Shown: piece by piece, positions 1 to 8,929 of the stretch
Numbering within the stretch: position 1 is the stretch's first letter
Layout of the letters: every line of letters begins with the position of its first letter
NCBI GenBank assembly: GCA_038030265.1
Contig: CM075937.1
Span: forward strand, 9,176,001 to 9,240,000
Source of the DNA: Corythucha ciliata
Taxonomy: Eukaryota; Arthropoda; Insecta; Hemiptera; Tingidae
DNA length: 64,000 nt
Direction: 5' to 3'
The notes under the pieces: generated by a model
What the model saw: the letters and a program-made list of their open reading frames with translations, nothing else
Databases searched by the model: none
What the model was told of the DNA's origin: nothing
Made by a program: the position numbers and the translations under genes

Positions 1-135
1 AGCGTTTTTTCTCAATTTCAGCTACAAATGAGAGATTTGTCTTAATTTTAGCCGTGAGTATTAGCGTACCCAGTTTTAGCAACAAATGACCGGTTTTTAG
101 CACATTTTTCCGCTTTTGGTAAGGAATCACAAAGC
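1..135 (-). repeat. F1 dispersed repeat, remnant
   Basis: A few degenerate ~30-bp units read tttctcaatttcagc / aattttagccgtgag / ttagc on the plus strand. This is the reverse complement of the F1 core found across the window. The field appears to continue off the left edge. Confidence 0.6.
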
Positions 136-760
136 TTTTTGTCGATTGTAGCAAGAACGCCCTTGTTGTTGTTTTTTTTTCTCACTCACTCTCTCTCTTT
201 TCTTTTAAATTTAGTAGTAAAAGGGCCCTTATAATCCGCAAATTCTGTAATGTTTCTCAATGAGCGTTTTTTCCGGGTTTTCGTTCCTAATTTTATGAAC
301 ATAAAACCTAAATTTCCTATTTTTCCATCTTTAAGCTTCGCAGGAGCGCCCTCGGAAGAGACGCTCGGGTCAGTCTGCCTCCTCTCTTGCCCCTACCAAG
401 GCACGCTATGACGCTACTGATTATTACTTATATATTTTAAGGATTTTTTTTAACGGTATGAAATACATTTTGACGAATTTCTGACGGAATTTTTAGCTTA
501 ACTTGATGGTAAAAGCTATAATTGTCTGTTGGCAACGCTGGGCAGACCCACGTGAAAATCATAACCACCCCTCAAACTCTTTGGAATTCATTGTCTGCTT
601 CACTCTTTGATCACTTGTGTGTGTGCTAAGTGCGGCGGACCTAGAAAAACACTATCCCATTCTGAAAAAAGAGCTCTTTGCCAGGAAATTCAATGTAATC
701 ACGATTAAGGATACTCAACAAAGTTACGTAAGAGCATTTTTTTTTTTCTTTTTCTTGGTC
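136..760. other. No recognised feature
   Basis: AT-rich sequence with T-runs near 170-180 and 737-750. No frame, repeat or RNA gene that I can defend. Confidence 0.4.
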
Positions 761-762
761 AG

Positions 763-1180
763 CTACCTATACCATCTTCATCTTGGACGATTTTAGTCTA
801 TACTCGGAGAGTGGTACACTGCGAATTTCGTCTATCGCGCTCCTGATGGTACTACTGATATCTATTGCAAAGCTCAATGGAGCAAACGTCCAGAAAAAAA
901 CGTTTAAGCACTTGGAAAGTCTTATGCAGAAATTATTTGTTGAGCCCTTCGACTATCGTGCCCCGATAATTTCATAATTCTTAGCAATTATATCAGTAAT
1001 TTCCCTACTTTTATAAATATAAATTTTAATTTTGTGGAGGAAATTGCAATTTTTTTCTTTTTAGCCTCAGTTGTCACGACAGCCACCTCACACTGGCTCA
1101 ACCCGGTCGTGATGGACGCGCCTACCTCCATCACTATCAAAAATGAATGAAAACACTTTGTTGTAGGAAAATAAAAGTTT
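763..1180 (+). other. Possible last exons of an unidentified gene
   Basis: Two pyrimidine-rich AG acceptor-like sites (ending at 762 and 1065) precede short open stretches. The first, 765-979, reads as a hydrophobic segment (SSIALLMVLLISIAK) followed by a Lys-rich tail ending FDYRAPIIS and a stop. The second, 1066-1147, ends in a stop, and an AATAAA follows at about 1169. I do not recognise the product. The two stretches may be exons of alternative transcripts, or coincidence. The downstream cuticle gene is convergent, so the two 3' ends would meet near 1170-1250. Confidence 0.2.
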
Positions 1181-1250
1181 TTTTATTTTAAATTAAATTG
1201 TTAGGAATTTCACAATTTTAGTCTGAATTAATTCAGAGGGATTTTTCCTC

Positions 1251-1669
1251 TTAATGAATATAAGCGACTGGAGCTGGGTGGGCGGCGTATGCCAAAGGTG
1301 AGGCGTGAACGACCGGAGCAGCGTGAACGACCGGAGCGGCGGCGGCGTACACTTGTGCAGCGTACACTGGTTTGTTGACGACGCGATGGGTGTTTGAATA
1401 GGACGTTGCCACAGGCGCATGAGCGACAGCGACAGCTGGAGCGTAGGCTACGGGGAGACCGTGATGTGCGACTGGTGCGGCGGCGTAGCCGACGGCGGTC
1501 AGCGGAGCAGCTCCCAGGTAGCCGGCCGAGACGGTGGTGGCGGCGAAAAACAGCGTGAGAAGGGCCTGCGAGGATTAAAAAAAATATATATAAAAAGGAA
1601 CGCTCTTTTCGTGTCATCCATAGGGATGAGATGAAACCACTAAATGCGGATACTCACAGTTTTGTACAT
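1251..1669 (-). CDS. Low-complexity structural cuticle protein, two exons (hidden gene)
   Basis: Coding exons are 1658-1669 (ATG TAC AAA ACT, then donor GTGAGT) and 1251-1565 (acceptor CTCGCAG, stop TAA at 1251-1253). The 92-bp intron is in phase 0 and the product is about 108 residues. Residues 1-20 form a signal peptide (MYKT ALLTLFFAATTVSAG). The mature part is rich in Ala, Val, His and Tyr with repeated AHAP, AAPVVHA and YAAAP blocks, and has the motif VATSYSNTHRVVNK, close to VATSYANTYRTVNK in the gene at 8.2 kb. No Rebers-Riddiford chitin-binding consensus is visible. Such secreted proteins are laid into the exocuticle. The main exon contains no ATG, so longer out-of-frame ORFs on both strands mask it. 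A TATA box lies ~58 bp upstream of the ATG. Confidence 0.85.
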
Positions 1670-1726
1670 GTTGGCTCTTTGCGTACGGCAGACACAATGA
1701 ATGTTTTCACCAAAGGTGGTCTCCTA

Positions 1727-1733
1727 TTTTATA
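1727..1733 (-). promoter_or_regulatory. TATA box of the 1.25-1.67 kb cuticle gene
   Basis: The minus strand reads CTATAAAATAG, about 58 bp upstream of the ATG at 1669-1667. The other two cuticle genes have the same spacing (60-70 bp). Confidence 0.7.
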
Positions 1734-1739
1734 GGGTAC

Positions 1740-3000
1740 TACAATTCGGGAGGGCGCGCCGCGAACCCCTTCCTCAAAAGCTAAAAAAAAACGTCGGGCG
1801 CGTTTTTAACCGCAAGGCAAATATTCCTTCCTGAAGTGGCTTAGACAAAGAATCCCCGTCCCCTATCCTACAAGCCCCGCGACCCCCCCTCCCTACCAGT
1901 CAACGAACGGTGTGCAATCATTCCCCTCGAGTCACGAATTTCTTGAAAGTCATTCATGAGGGCAGAAATGCTCGTGGCGTCAGTTCCCTTTACAACCGCC
2001 CTTGGCCCCAACGCGTTCCTTCCTATTATACTCTGCCTAAATAATGATGATAACTTTGAAAAATGAAGTCATGTTGAACAAAACAAGGGAACAGGCGTCA
2101 AATCAATCAAATAATTCAATTTTTATGACCAGAATATTTATATTCTCAGCAACTATTGTTCTATCACAAGTGATTATGAGTGCTAACCCGCCCTACAGCC
2201 TTCGTAGGTTCGTATAAAAGGGACATCATCATCATTTTATTCATTACCATAACAACGAGGTACGAATACGCTAAAGTACGAAGTTACGTGTGTAGTGCTC
2301 AACCGTTTAACCCTGTTTGTAAAGACGACACAGATACATAACCGCGCTACACTCGCGTTCTGCAAAAATAAATCTCTTGCGCACGACATAGTATAAATAA
2401 TGAAGTTGTACAGCGCGTAAATGAATATGTAAATGCGTGTTCGCGTAAGAGTAATTTTTAATGAATTTGGACGCTTTTTTACTTTGATGGTAATAGTGGA
2501 GGAAGGCTGGGTGAGGAGGGGTTAACAAAATATTTTGACTTTGCACACGGCGTATTTTCAGTATAGAGGCAATTAAGTTGTCACGAAGAGCGCATATATC
2601 ACCCCTCCCCCCATCACAACTCACTACTCCGTAGACCCAAAAAGGTAAACGCGTAAATTATAGTATCCTACCAATTATTTCATCACCGGGGAATTTTCTT
2701 GAAAAAAAAAAAAAAAAGGATGGAACGCAAAGCCTAAACGAATAAATAATAGTTTAAAAATCCGTGCGTGTGCTTTTGCGTGAAATGGCAAGTACTGGTG
2801 TGATTGATTGAGTGCCCTAACCCCACTCCCCTCAATACAAAGTTGTATGCGTTGAACGCAAGGAGCTGCCCAAAATTGTCAAAATTTTGGAATTTAAGCC
2901 GCTGAAATGATCAATCTCACTGCGTTTCCCTCACTTTTGACCGTCGTGGAACATCCGAACTCGCAGGATATCCCAAATTTAAATGCACAGATCAGCCAAA
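1740..3000. other. No recognised gene
   Basis: Upstream flank of the first cuticle gene. It contains a C-rich stretch near 1858-1895, an A-run at 2702-2717 and generic AT-rich DNA. A 105-codon minus frame at 2307-2624 shows no domain or composition bias I would trust. Confidence 0.4.
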
Positions 3001-3074
3001 CTTGTTAATTATTTTAGCAATTTCAGCCGCTAAATGCGAGACTCCTGGTTCTTCTCATTTATGCCATCGACGCA

Positions 3075-3175
3075 AGAAAACCACTGGCCGACCTGTACAC
3101 CTATCGGGCCCCGGGGCGGAAATCTCTACGAGGCCCCTACACTATAAGGGGAGGCCTCTATCAAATAAACAAGAA
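3075..3175 (+). repeat. GC-rich head module, copy 1
   Basis: Reads CCACTGGCCGACC..ATCGGGCCCCGGGGCGGA..CGAGGCCCC..AACAAGAAAT. Close copies occur at about 26322, 27931 and 32158, each likewise followed by B-oriented F1 units. This suggests it is the terminal part of the mobile element whose body is the F1 field. Confidence 0.6.
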
Positions 3176-5000
3176 ATAAAAATTTTACTAAGCGTTAAAT
3201 CACGGGAGTTTCCTTTTTTTATCAATGAATTTAGCTCTATTTCTACACCCTGTCTGCCAATTCGCGCTTACCGCTTACGCTCAATTTAATCCACACAATA
3301 GGCTATTTTCTCAATTCTAGCCAAGAACGAGGGCTTTTTTACTATTTTACACGTGAATTAGCACTTCCCTCCATGTTGGCCGTGAGTAGCATCACTCTCA
3401 ATTTTAGCCGCGACATAGCCGATTTTTTGGTCAACCTTTAGCAAAGAATTTGCGATTTTTCTTAATTCCAGACACAACGCTATTGCTTTCAGAAGCCGCG
3501 AATTGGTGAAATTTCCATTTTAGTCGCCAATTAGAATTTTTTAAAGAAATTTTGACCGCGAATTAAAACGTTTATACGGCACATTTCCAACGTAATTATG
3601 TATTTTCCACAATTTTAGCCGCAAATTAGCATTTATAGGAGTGTTGTACTGTTTGTATCCTGTGAATTAACGATCTTTCTCAAATTGGAGCTGCAAATTA
3701 GCGATTTTCACTTCATGACTTCATTTTTAGCAACGCATTAGCACGTTTCATCAATTTGAGCTTTAGCCGCGCTAAACTAGTGGTTTTCTCTATTTCAGTC
3801 GCAAATCAGCGATTTTTTTTTTTTTTTTTTTTACGTTTTAGCCCTTCATTAGCATGTTTTTTAATGTAAGCTGTGGATAAGCGAGTTTTTTCAGTGTAGT
3901 ACAGCCTGGAAGTTTCACTCAGAGGAAACCAATAATTTGGGTTTTCTCAATTTTGGCCGCGAATGAGCGATGATACTCAATCTTGGCTGCAAATTAGCAA
4001 TTTCTCCCATTTTCAGCATTTAATTAGCACTTTTTCTCTTTCTGAGACGAATGAGAAAATAATTTTTTCTTAATTTTAGACGCGCTGATTAGTAATTTTC
4101 TCAACATTTGCTGTAAATTAGCAATTTTTTGCCTTTTAGTCTCGCGTTAGCTATTTTTTCACTTTTAGCTGTTGACTAGCGCATTTTCTCAGTTGTAACC
4201 TTGAATCAGAGCTTTTACCACGCTTAATCCAACAAATTAGTGAATTTTTGACAAGCCATGAATTAGCGACATTTCTAGCGACTTTTTTTAGCACTTTTTC
4301 TCATTTTTGTTTGAATCATAGCGTTTTTGTTAATAGTAGCGCGCTATTATAAGTTATTTTTTCAATATTCAGCCGAAAATTAGTAGTTCTTTTCTACATT
4401 TCAGCCCGCATTATTATTTTTACTTGTAGCGTGATTTGCGCGTGTCCTATCAGAAGCCTCGAATTTTCGTTGTCTCTATTCTAGCCGTGAATCAGTTATT
4501 TTCTCAATTTCAGCCGCAAATTAGTGTTTTTTACACTTGTTTATCTTCGAATTAACGTTTTATCCACACTCCATCCATGAATTAGCCATTTTTCTCAATG
4601 TCATCCATGAATTAGCACTTTTCTCAAATTCTGCCATGAAATTAATAAGCGATTCTCTTCTATTATGGCCACGAATTACCTCTTGTCCTGATCGCAGCCG
4701 CTATAATTCCTAAATTTTCTCTCTATTTTCACATTTTCATAGGTGAATTAGCGATATTTTCAATTTTAGCGGCAAATTAATTCGTGATTATTCAAAATTT
4801 TGCTATGATTATCACTTTTACTGAGTTTCATCTCTGAATTAGGGATTATTGTTAAATTTTAGCAGCTATTTAGCAATTTTTTCACAATCAGTTATGAATT
4901 AGCTCGTAAATTTGGGCCCTCAAATATGTTTTTCTCGATTTTATGCAATATAAAAAAGCCCGCACGCTTCTCCAACATGACTTTTTTCAAAACATGGTAG
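3176..5000 (-). repeat. F1 dispersed repeat field, orientation B
   Basis: Dozens of diverged ~30-bp units on the pattern tttttctcaattttagc-cgcgaattagcg. Unit sequence and spacing vary, so this is not a homogenised satellite. Phrases such as 'ttcagaagc-cgcgaatt' recur at longer intervals (about 3490 and 4450, also 33180), which suggests a higher-order unit. No coding sequence is visible. Confidence 0.8.
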
Positions 5001-5275
5001 GTACACTCGGAAAAAACCGTCAATTTTCCAATTTAAAATGGCATGATTATTAGCAATAAAACTGAACGTTTTTCTCCCTTAAGCAAAAAATTAGGAGCCA
5101 CAAATTAGCGCTATTGAATTTGAATTAAGGTGTAAGAAAACGCCAATTAGCCGTTAAAATGGAATCAAACCACTCATTTGCAGCGAAAAATGAAATAAAT
5201 CGCGCGTTCATAGCTAAAATCGGGGAAAAAACGTAAACTCGTAGCTGAAAAATTGGCACATTGTGCACTGTGCGC
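5001..5275 (+). repeat. F1-like units, orientation A
   Basis: The units switch to the complementary sense here (aaattagcgc, cgccaattagccgttaaaatgg, ttgcagcgaaaaatg). They are sparser and more diverged than in the main field. Confidence 0.5.
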
Positions 5276-5279
5276 CAGA

Positions 5280-5940
5280 GACTTGCAGTGAGTTGAAGCC
5301 TCGCTGTGGTTGGACGGTAGCTGTGGTTGGACCGTAGCTGTGGTTAGACCGTAGCTGAGGTTGGACGGTAGCTGTTGTTGGATCATTTCTGGAGAATGGA
5401 GCCTTGCAGTGGTTGGACCTTGGCCGTGGTGGACCTTTGTTGAGGTCAGGCCGCAGCTGTGGTTGGACCGTAGCTGTGGTTAGACCGTAGCTGTGGTTGA
5501 ACGGTAGCTGTTGTTGGACCATTTCTGGAAAATGGAGCCCTGTGGTGGTTGGACCTTGGCTGTGGTTGGACCGTAGCTGTGGTTGGACGGTAGCTGTTGT
5601 TGAACCATTTCTGGAAAATGGAGCCTTCTGGTGGACCTTTGTTGTGGTTGACCGCAGCTGTGGTTGGACCGTAGCAGCAGTTGGACTGTAGCTGTGGTTG
5701 AACAGTTCCTGTGGTTAGACCTTGCCTGTGGTTGGACCTTTGCCAAGGTTGGACCGTAACTGTGGTTGGAGCCTTGCTGTGGTTGAACAACTGCTGCGCT
5801 TAGACCTTGGCTGTGTTAGGAACATTGCTGTCTTTAGACCTTGGCTGTTGTGGACGTTTGCTGTGGTCGGACCGTATAGCTGTGGTTGGGCCCTAGCTGT
5901 GGTTTGACCGTTGCTGTGGTTGGACCGTTGCTGTGGCTGG
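5280..5940. repeat. 17-bp minisatellite with higher-order structure
   Basis: Tandem units of gctgtggttggaccgta (17 bp) with variants (ggttagacc, gaggttggacg, gttgttggacc). A longer interruption, tttctggaaaatggagcc, recurs at about 5383, 5521 and 5608, defining a higher-order repeat of roughly 90-140 bp. Seventeen is not a multiple of three and the unit lacks minus-strand stops, so all three minus frames stay open and spell NHSYGPTTATVQPQ-type peptides. Those are by-products of the repeat. Confidence 0.9.
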
Positions 5941-5943
5941 AGC

Positions 5944-6000
5944 CTCGAGAGAGAGAGAGTGAGTGATATAGGAGATAATGGCGTGGGCTGGTTCTCTCTC
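5944..6000. repeat. GA/TC microsatellite pair
   Basis: gagagagagagtgagtg at 5947-5965 is followed 30 bp later by tctctctctcactc. The two tracts are roughly complementary and could fold on each other. Confidence 0.5.
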
Positions 6001-6289
6001 TCACTCGCCGGCCTGGGGGCGTTCCTCGGGGTCCCAGATCTCTTGAATCTAAAAGAAAAATTCGGAAACATGCCCAGAGTTCTGGGTATAAAAAAATAAA
6101 ATCGTGGAAAATCGAACCAAAAAAAATAGGAAAATCAATTTTCCTTCTCTTTAACGGTGTTGAAAATGTTTGACAGTATTCCAAGATACTAAAACCGCGT
6201 TCCCGCGCTCCCGGTGGAGGTAAGGAGAGGTATTCAAAAGGGCCTCATTAGGTTCCACCCTTAAGCTCGAATATTCTCTCTTTGGCCCT

Positions 6290-6560
6290 GGCTATGGGTC
6301 AAAAATGCCAAAAAGGTTTATAATATTCAGTGAAATCTTACATATTTTTTTTCGTGAGCCAGAACCGCGAAAATAAATTAAGTTTTGGCCAGTAAAATCC
6401 CGGAATGGCACTTTTTTAATGCTCAGACCCACGAAAATAACGTTTGGTTGCAACTTGCAGTGAGTCAGAACCACCAAAATGGCTTTTAAATAAGCAAAAT
6501 CAGACAAATTGGGGTTCAAGTGAGTCAGACTTCGGTTGAAATTGGAAGGAAACGAATAAT
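6290..6560 (+). repeat. F3-type repeat units
   Basis: About seven degenerate units on the pattern gagtcagaaccaccaaaatgg / gagccagaaccgcgaaaat. They are related to the larger F3 stretches at 23.9-27.2 kb and 46.9-47.6 kb. Confidence 0.5.
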
Positions 6561-6599
6561 TTTGGATAAATTCTAGAAAATCCAGTAATGTTCTAATAA

Positions 6600-6890
6600 A
6601 ATGGATAAAATAATGATAATTATGAGTAAGGGCTCAAAAAGAAGCAACCATTCGCAGCTAAAATTGAGACAGTGCTCTTATTCGCGGCAGAAATTAATAA
6701 AATACCAAATCGTGGTTTCAAAAGGCAACTTCGGGGCTGATGTGCGCAGAGAAAAAGCGCTAATTCATGCGGTTAAGAGTAGAAAAAATCGCTATTTCGC
6801 GGCTGAAATTAAGGAAAAATGCTCAATCGTCGTAGTTTCTGCTAGATAACCGCAAAATTTCATCATTTAAAGCTTAAATATTTGCAAAAT
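6600..6890 (+). repeat. F1 repeat field, orientation A
   Basis: About eight units of the type ctaattc-gcggctaaaattgag. An 82-codon open frame over 6601-6849 is a translation of these units and should not be taken as a gene. Confidence 0.65.
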
Positions 6891-7980
6891 TACAATGCAA
6901 TTTTTTTTCTTTCTTTCTTTCTTTTCTTTTTTTTTTTTCAGAGCCCGTGGATCCCAGGAAAGCCACTCCCGACAGAGCACCCAAAGACTGGCAAATGGCC
7001 ACAAAAGGAGCTAGAAATCTGCAAAATTGAAAGTTTTGGGTCTAAAAATATCCGTAAAATTATCTATACTCGTTTCCCGTCTTTATTTTCACAAAATTGT
7101 AAGATTCAGGCCTTTTTTAGTGACCACAGAACCGGCCGGCCGGCCATCTCATAGCCTGACAATTATACCTACGAAACGGGATTACCGACGCGTTCATTTG
7201 TTGAGTTGAGCACGAGGGCTCTGGGGAATGCGAAAAGCTGTACCGACGCTTCTGCGTCTAGAGCTAGCTACGCCCTTGTCTGCAGACTCTTTCTTCCCTA
7301 ATGACTTGCCACTGGCGGGCGTTTTGACTACTATTTCACTTCAATAACTGCGTGGCACTACTATTTCTGAGTTATGGCCGCTTCGGATGCCTATGACCAG
7401 TGCGTATTATAGTGGAAGAGGCGAACTGTCGAGGTACATGAATCATGGTCCAGCTCTGTCCATCAACCAAACGGGTCCAACCTTTTGGATAAAGTTGTCA
7501 GCACGAAATCGTTTCAATTCACCGCCATAAGGCAATTAATTAGCGAATCAACGCTCACCTATAACGAAATAATAATTCAACCGATTCGACCCTTTAACCG
7601 TTAATTTCCTAATAGAACGTATATTTTGACGGATTACAAACGCCGCCCAACCCCTTCTATAGTCTCGGGGATACACAACTCGTTCCCCATTTCAATCACG
7701 TCCCTTCAATGGAGCTCTTAAGCAGTTATTTTCCCTCTCACTCTTCTTTAAATTGTTTCAAGCCTTGTAAGTAATAATTGGAGTTTTTACAAAATGGGTA
7801 GATATACACCACACAATCCATTTAAAGGTGAGTTTTGTTGATTTTCACGTTCTCCAAAGACGATAAAAAGGCGATGGTAGCCTATAAAAGTGATTTATGA
7901 CTTGTGGAGTTGCTCTAAATGTCGCTAATCGCCTTCTAGGTTCCAAATGAAAAATTAAATTGATTGTGGTAGAAATTCAA
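6891..7980. other. No recognised gene
   Basis: A T/C-rich tract at 6899-6940 is followed by AT-rich DNA with no frame or repeat that I recognise. Confidence 0.4.
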
Positions 7981-7983
7981 TAA

Positions 7984-7989
7984 TTTATT
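7984..7989 (-). terminator. Probable polyadenylation signal of the 8.2 kb cuticle gene
   Basis: The minus strand reads AAATAAATTA about 190 bp downstream of the stop codon at 8178. It is the first AATAAA found in the 3' flank. Confidence 0.5.
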
Positions 7990-8177
7990 TAACGAATAGG
8001 ATATGTTGAAGACCATGAATGGATGGATTTTAGTCGTTTAGGAGGTTGACGAAGTTAACGTCGTCAATTTTGATGGTCTTCTAGGATGAGTGGAATTATG
8101 GGGGAGGGGTAGAGGGTGGCTTGGTGATGGATCAAGATCAGGTACTCCGAATTTTAGGACATTTTTAAAAAATTATC

Positions 8178-8857
8178 TTAGTGGTGGAGGCCGTACGAGT
8201 AGGCGGGGGCGGCGTACGCGGTCTTAACGACGGCGGGAGCGGCGGCGTAAGAGTAGGCAGGGGCCGAGGCGTACGAGTAGGCTGGGGCGGCGTAGGCGGT
8301 CTTGACGACGGCTGGGGCGGCGGCGGCGTACGAGTAGGCAGGGGCGGCGTAAGCGGTCTTGACGACGGCAGGGGCGGCGGCGTACGAGTAGGCGGGAGCG
8401 GCGGCGTACGAGTAGGCAGGGGCGGCGTAAGCGGTCTTGACGACGGCTGGGGCGGCGGCGTACGAGTAGGCGGGAGCGGCAACAGCGACGGCTTTGTTGA
8501 CCGTTCTGTAGGTGTTGGCGTAGGAGGTGGCCACTGGGGCGACGGTTTTGACGACGGCAGGAGCGGCGTGGTAGGCTACGGCAGCTGGGGCGGCGGCGTA
8601 TGAGTAGGCGGGAGCGGCGTAGGCGGTCTTAACGACGGCGGGGGCGGCGGCGTATGAGTAGGCGGGAGCGGCGGCGTAACCGTAGCTAGCGCCGTAGGCA
8701 ATTGGGGCACCACCGAGGTAACCAGCCGAGACGGCGGCGAAGAAAAGGGGAAGAACAGCCTGGAAAAATTTAATAAATTTCACTTAATTTCAAATTGAAC
8801 CAAAAAAACAACTCAAATCAAACACTTTTGAACTAAAACACTCACGAGTTTGTACAT
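8178..8857 (-). CDS. Ala/Tyr/Val-rich structural cuticle protein, two exons
   Basis: Coding exons are 8846-8857 (ATG TAC AAA CTC, donor GTGAGT) and 8178-8759 (acceptor TTTCCAG), with an 86-bp phase-0 intron. The product is about 197 residues. The start at 8857 is chosen over an in-frame ATG at 8783 because the spliced form gives a clean signal peptide (MYKL AVLPLFFAAVSAG), as in the other two genes. The mature chain is built from repeats: VVKTAYAAPAYSY occurs five times, linked by AAAPAYSYAAAP. One diverged block near the middle reads VATSYANTYRTVNK. No Rebers-Riddiford domain is present, so it belongs with the low-complexity cuticle proteins. The role is presumably extracellular, in rigid cuticle. 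Coding DNA is very GC-rich against an AT-rich background, and its antisense reads as a Gly-rich ORF. Confidence 0.9.
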
Positions 8858-8916
8858 TGTTATTTGTTTCTTATTAGTACGTGATACCAATATGATTGAA
8901 ACGGACGCTTACAAGC

Positions 8917-8924
8917 TTTATATA
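8917..8924 (-). promoter_or_regulatory. TATA box of the 8.2 kb cuticle gene
   Basis: The minus strand reads GTATATAAAGC, 60 bp upstream of the ATG at 8857-8855. Confidence 0.75.
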
Positions 8925-8929
8925 CCTCG

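Noticed and set aside
1228..1617. 129-codon Arg/Ser-rich minus ORF
   Set aside because: Out-of-frame reading of the spliced cuticle gene, whose correct frame has a signal peptide and family repeats.
2307..2624. 105-codon minus ORF
   Set aside because: No domain, signal, composition bias or splice context; length is within chance.
3176..5000. Regular short repeats suggesting a CRISPR array
   Set aside because: Units are degenerate, spacing varies, no unique spacers alternate with identical repeats, and the DNA is clearly animal.
5214..5790. Gln/Thr/Pro-rich minus ORFs
   Set aside because: Products of the 17-bp minisatellite, which has no stops in any minus frame.
6601..6849. 82-codon Lys-rich plus ORF
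   Set aside because: Translation of F1 units.
8165..8482. Pro/Thr/Arg-rich minus ORF
   Set aside because: Another frame of the same cuticle gene repeats.
8181..8603. 140-codon Gly/Val/Arg-rich plus-strand ORF
   Set aside because: Antisense of the GC-rich repeats of the cuticle gene; composition follows from the repeats.
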